40,165 bases of DNA from assembly GCA_945888595.1 (NCBI GenBank), contig CAMDAO010000007.1, positions 1-40,165 of the forward strand. Reading direction: 5' to 3'. Below, one piece after another: positions 18,261 through 25,794 of this stretch. Made by a program: the position numbers and the translations under genes. The stretch's first letter is position 1. Each line of letters starts with the position of its first letter. Origin of the DNA: Chryseobacterium gleum. GTDB lineage: Bacteria > Bacteroidota > Bacteroidia > Flavobacteriales_D > Crocinitomicaceae. The notes beneath the pieces were generated by a model. That model searched no databases. It worked only from the letters and a program-made list of their open reading frames with translations, and was not told where the DNA came from.

Positions 18261-20672
18261 ATGAAAAATTTTAGTATACTATTTTTCACTTTTTTATGCT
18301 TTGCAAAAGTACATGCTCAATCATTAGAAATTCTCGATCGAAATCTATTGCAGCCAATCCAGAATGTGGAAGTTTTCTCAAAAAGCAATCCCTCCATTAT
18401 TTTAACAACGAATGAATCTGGAGTAGTTGATATCACTTCTCTTATTTCAAACGGTGATATCGTATTCCGCAATACGTTTTATGAAACAACCATTTTCTCG
18501 AAAGAGCAACTAATTAAGTTGAATTTTAAAATAACTCTTAACGAAAACACAAACTCGATGGAAGAGGTCGTTGTTTCAGCGAGTAAATTTGAAGAAAAGA
18601 GAAAAGACGTTGTTCAGAAAATTCAAGTAATTAGAAATTCTGATCTTCAAAACATGAATCAAACCTCTATGGCAGATGTGATTTCTAATTCAGGAAATGT
18701 ACTCGTGCAAAAAAGCCAACAAGGTGGAGGAAGTCCAATAATACGCGGTTTTGAAACGAACAAAGTGTTGATGGTGGTTGATGGAGTGCGAATGAACAAT
18801 GCTATTTACAGAGGAGGACACATTCAGAATGTAATCACGTTGGACAATGCAATCATGGATAAAGTGGAGATTGTTTACGGTCCTGGTTCTGTCGTTTATG
18901 GAAGTGATGCGCTGGGCGGAGTAATGCATTTTTACACCAAAAACCCGTTACTTTCTATTTCTGGTAAAAGTAAAATGAAAGCCAATGCATATACAAGATC
19001 AACTTCAGCAAATTCTGGATATGCAGCGCATGCAGACATTTCCATTGGAGGAAAACGATTTGGATCTTTGACCTCTTTTACATTCTCCAATTATGGTGAT
19101 TTAAAACAAGGAGCGCAAAGAAATCAATTTTACGGAAATTTAGGATCTCGTCCTTGGTCTGTAAGCACATCGAATAATATCGACACGAAAGTTGTAAATA
19201 CGGACACAAACCTGCAAGTTGGATCAGGATATTCACAATACGATATTTTACAAAAATTTCTATTTAAGCAATCCGAAAAGGTAAATCACGTAGTAAATTT
19301 TCAACTTTCCAATTCATCCAATGTTGATCGCTACGATAGATTAACACAAACTTCAGGAGGGAATCCAAAATATGCCGATTGGCATTATGGGCCTCAAAAA
19401 AGAGTATTTGCTTCCTATACGTTAAATTTATCTAATTCAAATATCTTGTATGATCATGCGCGAATAATTGCAGGTTATCAAAATATTGAAGAGAGCAGAA
19501 TAGACAGAAAATTTCAAAAAGTATATGAAAACCATCGAATTGAAAAAGTAGACATTTACACTTTCAATGCGGATTTTGATAAAAAGTTAGGAGAACAAGA
19601 ACTTCGCTACGGAATAGATGCTTACTACAATAACGTAAATTCTTCTGCTTTTGTGAGAGACATTCTAGCTGACACCACGGGTGCTCTTGACACACGTTAC
19701 CCCGACGGAGGCTCTAAGATGTATTCAGTTGCAGCGTATTTGACGCACACATGGGAAATAAATAAAAAATTAATCTTGAATGATGGTGTTCGTTTTTCAA
19801 ACGTGAACTTAAACTCAAATTTTACGAATCAACAATTTTTCCCGTTCCCATTTTCTAGTGTTACACAAAACAACAAAGCATTAAATGGAAATATTGGATT
19901 GATCTACATGCCTTGTTCTTCTTTCAGAATTAATGGAGGGATTTCAACCGGTTTCAGGGCGCCAAACGTTGATGATATGAGCAAAGTTTTTGAATCTACC
20001 TCTGGAAATCTAGTTGTTCCAAATCCAAATTTAAAACCAGAGTATACCTACACCTATGAACTTGGAATAACACAAACAATTCATAAAAGAGTGAACGTTT
20101 CTGTGAATGGTTACTATACGAATTATATCAATGGTTTGAACGTTCAAAATAGTACGTTCAATGGTCAAGATTCAATAATGTATGATGGAGCGATGAGTAA
20201 AGTTACCTCTACCGTTAATTCAAGTAAAGCATATATTTACGGACTTGAGGGCGGTATTAGTGGGAATTTAAATGAATATCTTTCTGTTTTAGGAACCTTT
20301 AATTACACGTATGGAAGAATCGTAACTGACACGACGGATTACCCATTGGATCACATTGCCCCTATTTTTGGAAAAGTAAGTTTGAATGTTCATGTGAAAA
20401 AGTTTAGAGCAGAAGCTTTCGTGAACTATAGTGGTTGGAAAAAAATGAAAGATTACAATCTTTTAAGTGGTGAAGATAACGAGGCTAATGCAACCATTAA
20501 TGGAATGCCAGCTTGGTATACTGCCAACATACGTTTGACGTACCAAATCAACAAATACGCTAGTCTACAAGCAGCGTGTGAAAATGTTTTTGATCAAAAT
20601 TACAGACAGTATGCTTCTAATATTTCAGCACCAGGTAGAAACTTCATTATCACTTTGAGAGGAAATTTCTAA
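18261..20672 (+). CDS. TonB-dependent outer-membrane receptor (possible heme/hemoprotein or metal uptake)
   Basis: 804 residues from ATG 18261, where MKNFSILFFTFLCFAKVHAQ gives a clean signal peptide; an ATG 45 bases earlier is rejected. A short carboxypeptidase-regulatory-like N-terminal domain (about 20-100) precedes the TonB box region MEEVVVSASKFEEKRKDV. The plug (about 110-240) has SPIIRGFETNKVLMVVDGVR, NNAIYRGGH and VYGPGSVVYGSDALGGV, and the barrel fills the rest, ending in an aromatic residue (ITLRGNF) as outer-membrane barrels do. The plug wording is closest to hemoglobin/lactoferrin-type receptors, so heme or metal-chelate import is the best guess. No TonB, ABC transporter or heme-degrading gene is adjacent to confirm it. 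Confidence 0.88.
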   Translation: MKNFSILFFTFLCFAKVHAQSLEILDRNLLQPIQNVEVFSKSNPSIILTTNESGVVDITSLISNGDIVFRNTFYETTIFSKEQLIKLNFKITLNENTNSMEEVVVSASKFEEKRKDVVQKIQVIRNSDLQNMNQTSMADVISNSGNVLVQKSQQGGGSPIIRGFETNKVLMVVDGVRMNNAIYRGGHIQNVITLDNAIMDKVEIVYGPGSVVYGSDALGGVMHFYTKNPLLSISGKSKMKANAYTRSTSANSGYAAHADISIGGKRFGSLTSFTFSNYGDLKQGAQRNQFYGNLGSRPWSVSTSNNIDTKVVNTDTNLQVGSGYSQYDILQKFLFKQSEKVNHVVNFQLSNSSNVDRYDRLTQTSGGNPKYADWHYGPQKRVFASYTLNLSNSNILYDHARIIAGYQNIEESRIDRKFQKVYENHRIEKVDIYTFNADFDKKLGEQELRYGIDAYYNNVNSSAFVRDILADTTGALDTRYPDGGSKMYSVAAYLTHTWEINKKLILNDGVRFSNVNLNSNFTNQQFFPFPFSSVTQNNKALNGNIGLIYMPCSSFRINGGISTGFRAPNVDDMSKVFESTSGNLVVPNPNLKPEYTYTYELGITQTIHKRVNVSVNGYYTNYINGLNVQNSTFNGQDSIMYDGAMSKVTSTVNSSKAYIYGLEGGISGNLNEYLSVLGTFNYTYGRIVTDTTDYPLDHIAPIFGKVSLNVHVKKFRAEAFVNYSGWKKMKDYNLLSGEDNEANATINGMPAWYTANIRLTYQINKYASLQAACENVFDQNYRQYASNISAPGRNFIITLRGNF

Positions 20673-20694
20673 TTGCTTTTTTCTAATTTAAAAA

Positions 20695-20909
20695 GGGCTG
20701 TCTCAAAAGGACATCCTTTATTTTTTTTGAACCATAAGAGAAAGTGATAACTTTCGAAGACCAAAGGGAAGGATTATAAGGACATATAAGTTTTTTGATA
20801 AATTAAAGTAACAAATTGTAAATCAACAACAAAAATGATTTGTTTACTTTTTCATATATACACTTACATTGTTAATTTTTAGATAAATTACAGCTTTTGA
20901 GACATCCTC
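20695..20909. repeat. MITE-like element with terminal inverted repeats
   Basis: About 215 non-coding bases in the spacer between the convergent TonB receptor and pabA genes. TGTCTCAAAAG at 20699-20709 is matched by CTTTTGAGACA at 20893-20903, with partial matches extending outwards. An internal near-inverted repeat (20805-20816 with 20838-20850, AAAGTA...TTTACTTT) would fold the centre. Inside are pieces of the repeat family seen at 36865-37305: GAACCATAAG (20729) and GGATTATAAGGACATATAAG (20771-20790). The outer ends resemble insertion-sequence ends (GGCTGTCTCAAAA) known from many bacteria. No transposase is present. The right end runs into eight T residues, so it may also end transcription. 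Confidence 0.5.
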
Positions 20910-21054
20910 TTTTTTTTGTATATCTTTTTTACATCACACTCATCATTTTTATCTGATCTAACAATCACTTTATTCTGACCAAACAATAGAAAATGAAAGC
21001 AGAAAAAATAATTTAAACAAATACTTAATCGCTAATTAACCTGAAAAAGATACT

Positions 21055-21615
21055 TTAGATTTCTAAAAAATTATTTAAAATTTCTCTTCCATTTTCTGTT
21101 AAAATCGATTCCGGATGAAATTGAACACCATAAACAGGCAATGTTTTATGTTCTGCTGACATTATAATCCCATTTTCAGATTTAGAAGTGACTATCAATG
21201 GGGAATCTGTTTTACAATCAATGGCCCAACTGTGGTACAATCCAACTTTAAAATTGCTATCAATGTTGGTTAATAATTTTGATTCATTTACTTGACAAGC
21301 GATCGTTTGCACACCATGTTTCACTTCTTCCAGATTCATTAAATCATCGCCAAAATGAACCGCTAATGCCTGCATTCCTAAACAAACGCCTAATATAGGT
21401 CGCTTATCAATCCAATGACGAATTAGGTGCATCATTCCCTCACTTTCTTGCGGAAGACCGGGGCCAGGAGAAAGGATTATCTTATCAAATTGGGCTATTT
21501 CATTGAGATTTATATCATCATTTCTTTTCACAACAACCTCCGCTCCTAAACCATCCACTAAGTGAAAAAGGTTAAAAGTAAAAGAATCATAATTATCAAC
21601 TAATAGTACTTTCAA
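21055..21615 (-). CDS. pabA: Aminodeoxychorismate/anthranilate synthase amidotransferase subunit
   Basis: Class I glutamine amidotransferase of 186 residues. The catalytic triad is complete: C78 in GVCLGMQA, H167 and E169 in FHPES. The opening DNYDSFTFNL and the oxyanion motif SPGPGLP (about 49-55) are typical of PabA/TrpG. It releases ammonia from glutamine for the chorismate-using partner, PabB (folate) or TrpE (tryptophan). Neither partner nor other trp genes are nearby, and stand-alone placement favours PabA or a shared subunit. The choice between the two is not proven by the sequence. It is divergent from ridA across about 40 bases. Confidence 0.85.
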   Translation of the reverse strand: MKVLLVDNYDSFTFNLFHLVDGLGAEVVVKRNDDINLNEIAQFDKIILSPGPGLPQESEGMMHLIRHWIDKRPILGVCLGMQALAVHFGDDLMNLEEVKHGVQTIACQVNESKLLTNIDSNFKVGLYHSWAIDCKTDSPLIVTSKSENGIIMSAEHKTLPVYGVQFHPESILTENGREILNNFLEI

Positions 21616-21636
21616 TGAATTGTGCGTTAATTTTAG

Positions 21637-21644
21637 TAAACTTG
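21637..21644 (+). promoter_or_regulatory. Candidate -7 element of ridA
   Basis: TAAACTTG differs from TAnnTTTG at one position and lies 19 bases before the ATG at 21664. Transcription from it would start near 21650, which favours ATG 21664 over the ATG at 21655. Confidence 0.35.
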
Positions 21645-21663
21645 CACAAAGTTAATGAAAGAA

Positions 21664-22044
21664 ATGAAAAAAACGATTCAAACTCCGGGAGCACCAGCAC
21701 CAATTGGACCATACAGTCCGGCTGTATTAATTGATAAAACACTTTATGTAAGTGGTCAAATTCCATTAAACCCGTTAAGTGGTGATTTAGTGCTGGATAC
21801 TATAGAAAATTCAACACATCAGGTAATGAAAAATATTTTATCTTTGTTAAAAGAAGCAGAGATGGATACAGGAAATATTGTAAAATGCAGTATTTTCTTA
21901 AAAGATCTGAATGATTTCGCTAAAGTAAATGAAGCGTATGGTTCTTATTTTTCTTCTAATCCTCCCGCTAGAGAAACTGTTCAGGTGTCAAAACTTCCTT
22001 TGGATGTTCCGATTGAAATTTCTTGTATTGCGGTTAGGGGGTAG
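21664..22044 (+). CDS. ridA: RidA-family enamine/imine deaminase
   Basis: 126 residues from MKKTIQTPGAPAPIGPYSPA, the usual length. RidA trimers hydrolyse reactive 2-aminoacrylate and related enamines released by PLP enzymes. Family marks are GPYSPAV near 15, YVSGQIPLNP near 38, and the substrate-binding arginine in PPARETVQV with the following DVPIEISCIA. An ATG three codons earlier (21655) is possible, but it lies almost at the predicted transcription start and members normally begin at MKK. It is cytoplasmic. A 24-unit hexamer repeat starts 8 bases after the stop codon. Confidence 0.92.
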   Translation: MKKTIQTPGAPAPIGPYSPAVLIDKTLYVSGQIPLNPLSGDLVLDTIENSTHQVMKNILSLLKEAEMDTGNIVKCSIFLKDLNDFAKVNEAYGSYFSSNPPARETVQVSKLPLDVPIEISCIAVRG

Positions 22045-22051
22045 GTGTTGT

Positions 22052-22197
22052 AGGTTATAGGTTGAGGTTGAGGTTGAGGTTGAGGTTGAGGTTATAGGTT
22101 GAGGTTGAGGTTGAGGTTGAGGTTGAGGTTGAGGTTGAGGTTGAGGTTGAGGTTAAGGTTAAGGTTAAGGTTAAGGTTGAGGTTAAGGTTAAGGTTG
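22052..22197 (+). repeat. 24-unit hexanucleotide repeat (AGGTTG/AGGTTA)
   Basis: Twenty-four consecutive AGGTTR units. All have a 6-base period except the units at 22052 and 22089, which are 7 bases (AGGTTAT). The first part is almost all AGGTTG, and from 22150 AGGTTA dominates, so the array has an internal variant structure. It fills nearly the whole gap between the ridA stop codon and the TTG start of the glycosyltransferase gene at 22210. Confidence 0.95.
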
Positions 22198-22209
22198 ATG
22201 TTTTAGAAA

Positions 22210-24165
22210 TTGTCTACTGAATATACATATAAGATTAGTGTGATCATTGTCAATTACAATGTTGAATTCTTCTTGGAACAATGTTTAAATTCAGTAAAAA
22301 AAGCGTTGGAAAAAGTTTCAGGGGAAGTTTTTGTGGTTGACAATAATTCTATCGACGGTTCCGTTGAAATGGTTCAATTGAAATTCCCTGAAATACATCT
22401 TATAGCAAATAAGGACAACCGAGGATTCTCGAAAGCCAATAATCAGGCCATAGAAATTTCTTCAGGAGAATACGTTTTACTTTTAAATCCAGACACTGTC
22501 GTTGAAGAAGATACTTTTCTAAAAGTAATTTCGTTTATGGACAGTCATCCAAATACAGGCGGTTTAGGCGTTCGAATGATAGATGGGCGAGGTAAATTTT
22601 TACCTGAATCAAAAAGAGGACTACCTACTCCATCTGTCGCTTTTTATAAAATTTTTGGATTGTCAAAATTATTTCCAAAATCAAAACGATTCGGACAGTA
22701 TCATGCTGGACATCTTAGTGAATTTGAAACCCATGAAATCGATATTTTAAGTGGTGCATTTATGTTGATGCGAAAAACTGCTTTAGACAAAGTTGGACTT
22801 CTAGATGAATCCTTTTTCATGTATGGCGAAGATATTGATTTATCTTATAGAATTCAAAAGGGTGGATTTAAAAACTATTATTTTGCTGATACTAGAATTA
22901 TTCATTACAAAGGAGAAAGCACCAAAAAAAGTTCCGTCAACTACGTTTTCGTTTTTTATCGAGCCATGGTTATTTTTGCTCAAAAGCATTTTTCTCAGAA
23001 GAATGCAAAATTATTTTCTTTTCTCATCAATTGCGCGATATATTTTAGAGCCTTTCTTGCTTTATCCCTGCGATTTATAAAAAAAACGATAGTACCATTA
23101 GTGGATTACGCTTACATTTTTGGCGGATTACTTGCCTTGACCACCTATTGGAAAAAAGTTAATATTGAATTCCCGCCATCTGTTTTAAAATACTCCATCC
23201 CAGGATATGCAATAATTTGGATGTTAAGTATCTTCTTTTCATCTGGTTATGACACGCCAATAAAGTTATTTCGCTTTTTAAAAGGCACCCTTTTAGGCAC
23301 TTTAATTATTTTGATAATCTATGCTTTACTTCCAAAAGAATGGCAATTCTCACGATTATATATTCTTTTAGGTTCTGCCTGGGTAACGATCTATTTTTTG
23401 ATTTCTAGAATATTTCTTCATTTCGCACTTCAGAAAAGATTTACTATTTCTAAGAGTAAAAACAAGAAATTCGTTGTGGTAGGAACCAAGACCGAAGCCG
23501 AACGAGTGAGTCAGATTATTAAACAAACAAATGATCGAATTGAACTCATCGACTTTGTATCACCCAATGATATAAAAGAGGCAGGGTATATTGGTTCAAT
23601 CAATCAACTAGATCAAGTGGTGCACATTCATTCAATAGATGAAATTATTTTTTGTGCGAAAGACACATCGGCTCAAACCATCATACATTGGATGTCAACT
23701 ATTGATTCTGACACCATTGATTTTAAAATTGCTCAGCCAGAAAGTCTCTACTTAATAGGAAGTAATTCTATAGATACAGCAGGTGATTTATACATTCTTA
23801 ATATCAATTCAATAACTACAAAAGCAAATATACGTAATAAGCGCACCTTTGACTTTTTAGCTGCTTTCTGTTTATTTATTCTATCACCACTGCTTATCTG
23901 GATCTATAGAAATAAAAAACGATTTCTAAAAAATATACTTTTTGTTCTTTTTGGCAAACGGTCCATCGTTGGTTACCACTCAATTAAATATTCTACGGAT
24001 ACTAATTTACCCAAAATAAAATTAGGAATTCTTTCACCTGCTGATAAAGTTCCCGTTTTCGAAGAAGTTTTAGTTGACAAATTAAATCTTATTTACGCCA
24101 GAGATTATAGTATAACCAAAGATTTTTCCATTTTAAAGAAAGCCTGGAAAAAATTGGATCGTTAA
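22210..24165 (+). CDS. GT2 glycosyltransferase fused to a degenerate sugar-phosphotransferase-like half
   Basis: 651 residues with a TTG start. The frame closes two codons upstream, the family motif ISVIIVNYN begins at residue 9, and no ATG occurs before residue 53. Residues 9-260 are a GT2 (GT-A) domain of rhamnosyltransferase type, with nucleotide-binding NPD at 93-95 and YGEDIDLSYR near 205. Hydrophobic helices lie at about 264-290, 328-345, 358-373 and 383-405. Residues about 418-560 align with the Rossmann/CoA-binding-like and KR-x-x-DF segments of the sugar-1-phosphate transferase at 29618 (shared GxxxxLDxx...IDEIIF and PxxxxLxxGS), but the catalytic FRTM, FDEFPQ and GPRPE motifs are absent. 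It probably adds a sugar to a lipid-linked or surface glycan at the inner membrane, with the second half regulatory or structural. Confidence 0.82.
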   Translation: MSTEYTYKISVIIVNYNVEFFLEQCLNSVKKALEKVSGEVFVVDNNSIDGSVEMVQLKFPEIHLIANKDNRGFSKANNQAIEISSGEYVLLLNPDTVVEEDTFLKVISFMDSHPNTGGLGVRMIDGRGKFLPESKRGLPTPSVAFYKIFGLSKLFPKSKRFGQYHAGHLSEFETHEIDILSGAFMLMRKTALDKVGLLDESFFMYGEDIDLSYRIQKGGFKNYYFADTRIIHYKGESTKKSSVNYVFVFYRAMVIFAQKHFSQKNAKLFSFLINCAIYFRAFLALSLRFIKKTIVPLVDYAYIFGGLLALTTYWKKVNIEFPPSVLKYSIPGYAIIWMLSIFFSSGYDTPIKLFRFLKGTLLGTLIILIIYALLPKEWQFSRLYILLGSAWVTIYFLISRIFLHFALQKRFTISKSKNKKFVVVGTKTEAERVSQIIKQTNDRIELIDFVSPNDIKEAGYIGSINQLDQVVHIHSIDEIIFCAKDTSAQTIIHWMSTIDSDTIDFKIAQPESLYLIGSNSIDTAGDLYILNINSITTKANIRNKRTFDFLAAFCLFILSPLLIWIYRNKKRFLKNILFVLFGKRSIVGYHSIKYSTDTNLPKIKLGILSPADKVPVFEEVLVDKLNLIYARDYSITKDFSILKKAWKKLDR

Positions 24166-24308
24166 AATTATTTTTTAATTTTCAACGGAAAAAACGACTC
24201 TTTGAGCTTAAATGATTTCCAAACCTTCAGAAAATCAAAAAAGAAATCAAAATCTCACCTTTTAATAAACTTTTTGATTATTAAATAACATTTCCACTGT
24301 TTATCTTG

Positions 24309-24338
24309 TTGTATTAAACGAATATTACAGTATTTTTG
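24309..24338 (+). promoter_or_regulatory. Promoter of the E2 acyltransferase gene
   Basis: TTG (24309-24311) and TATTTTTG (24331-24338) are separated by exactly 19 bases. It is the best -33/-7 pair in the window. Transcription would start near 24345, about 25 bases before ATG 24370. Confidence 0.65.
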
Positions 24339-24369
24339 CAAATAATAAATATTGATACCATTAATAGCT

Positions 24370-25713
24370 ATGGCGCAAATTGAAATAAGACTTCCTAAAA
24401 TGGGAGAAAGTGTAACGGAAGCAACCATTACAAATTGGTTAAAAGAAATCGGTGAAACGGTCAGCATGGATGAACCTTTAGTTGAAGTTGCAACCGATAA
24501 AGTTGATAATGAACTTCCTTCTGAAGCAGCAGGTATTTTGATTAAACGATTATTTGAAAAAGATCAAGTTGTTCAAGTTGGAGATGTAATTGCCATTATT
24601 TCAACAGATGGTGATAGTGGATCTGCATCTACTGAGCCTGAAAAAGAAGTTTCTACTACAACCGTTTCTGCTCAAGAAATAATTAAAACAAATGATGAAG
24701 TAGTTGTTTTAACTAATAAAACAGCAGATGGTATTGAAAAAAATGGTCCATCTGGAAAATTCTATTCTCCATTAGTAAGAAGTATTGCTGAAAAAGAAAA
24801 CATTTCGATGCAGGAATTGGAAACACTTCCAGGTACTGGTCAAGATGGTAGAGTTACTAAAAAAGATATATTAGATTATTTACAAAACAGAGGAACTGCT
24901 AATTCAGTTGCTGCACCAGTAAATAAAAGTGAAGTGATAGCCCCTGCTCAATTGGGAGGAGGAGCCGTTGCAGCGCATAAAGAGCCTGTAGTGACAATCA
25001 ATGAAGGAGATGAAATCGTTGAAATGGATCGTATGAGAAAATTGATTTCTGATCATATGGTGATGTCGGTTCACACTTCTGCACATGTTACGTCATATGT
25101 TGAAGCAGATGTTACGAATATTGTGAATTGGAGAAATAAAGTGAAGAAAGACTTCGAAAAAAGAGAGAATGAAAATATTACCTTCACCCCTATTTTCATG
25201 GAGGCGATTGTGAAAGCAATTAAAGATTTCCCTCTCATCAATGTTTCAGTTAGCGGAACGAGTATCATTATTAGAAAAAACATCAATATTGGAATGGCTG
25301 CAGCACTTCCAACGGGTAATTTAATTGTTCCTGTAATTAAAAATGCAGATAGACTGAACTTGGTTGGTTTAACGAAAGAAGTCAATAATTTAGCTAACAA
25401 AGCGCGATCAAATAAATTGAAACCAGAAGATATTCAAGGAGGAACATTCACAGTTACGAATGTTGGAACTTTTGGAAATATTATGGGGACTCCAATTATT
25501 AATCAACCACAAGTTGCGATTTTAGCTTTGGGAGCAATTCGCAAAGTTCCAGCTGTTATTGAAACACCTGAAGGAGACTTTATTGGAATACGACAAAAAA
25601 TGTTCTTATCACATTCTTATGATCATCGAGTAGTTGATGGTGCATTAGGAGGTAAATTTGTAAGAAGAGTAGCTGATTATCTAGAACAATTTGATATAAA
25701 TAGAGAATTGTAA
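24370..25713 (+). CDS. Dihydrolipoamide acyltransferase (E2) of a 2-oxo acid dehydrogenase complex
   Basis: 447 residues from MAQIEIRLPKMGESVTEATI; a TTG 18 bases earlier is rejected because it sits closer to the predicted transcript start and adds nothing conserved. Domains in order are an N-terminal lipoyl domain with lipoylated K44 (ATDKVDNELPS), a peripheral E1/E3-binding domain at about 131-171 (SPLVRSIAEKENIS...GRVTKKDILDYL), and a catalytic acyltransferase domain from about 212 to the end with H419 and D423 in SYDHRVVDGALGG. The family transfers acyl groups from lipoyl to CoA. The MGESVTEATI start suits a branched-chain 2-oxo acid or 2-oxoglutarate complex more than pyruvate. No E1 or E3 gene is adjacent, so the substrate stays open. 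Confidence 0.9.
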   Translation: MAQIEIRLPKMGESVTEATITNWLKEIGETVSMDEPLVEVATDKVDNELPSEAAGILIKRLFEKDQVVQVGDVIAIISTDGDSGSASTEPEKEVSTTTVSAQEIIKTNDEVVVLTNKTADGIEKNGPSGKFYSPLVRSIAEKENISMQELETLPGTGQDGRVTKKDILDYLQNRGTANSVAAPVNKSEVIAPAQLGGGAVAAHKEPVVTINEGDEIVEMDRMRKLISDHMVMSVHTSAHVTSYVEADVTNIVNWRNKVKKDFEKRENENITFTPIFMEAIVKAIKDFPLINVSVSGTSIIIRKNINIGMAAALPTGNLIVPVIKNADRLNLVGLTKEVNNLANKARSNKLKPEDIQGGTFTVTNVGTFGNIMGTPIINQPQVAILALGAIRKVPAVIETPEGDFIGIRQKMFLSHSYDHRVVDGALGGKFVRRVADYLEQFDINREL

Positions 25714-25734
25714 GAAAAAAAATACTAATTTCGT

Positions 25735-25775
25735 AAGGCCCTCTTTATTATAACTATTGAGGGTCTTATTGTTTT
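25735..25775 (+). terminator. Probable terminator of the E2 gene
   Basis: A 9-bp stem, AAGGCCCTC (25735-25743) with GAGGGTCTT (25759-25767, one G-T pair), is followed by a modest T-rich tail (ATTGTTTT). It lies about 20 bases past the E2 stop codon. Confidence 0.65.
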
Positions 25776-25794
25776 AATCAACAAAAAAGTAAAT

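Noticed and set aside
22052-22197. CRISPR array or telomere-like end
   Set aside because: Units are contiguous 6-mers without spacers, and coding sequence continues on both sides, so it is neither.
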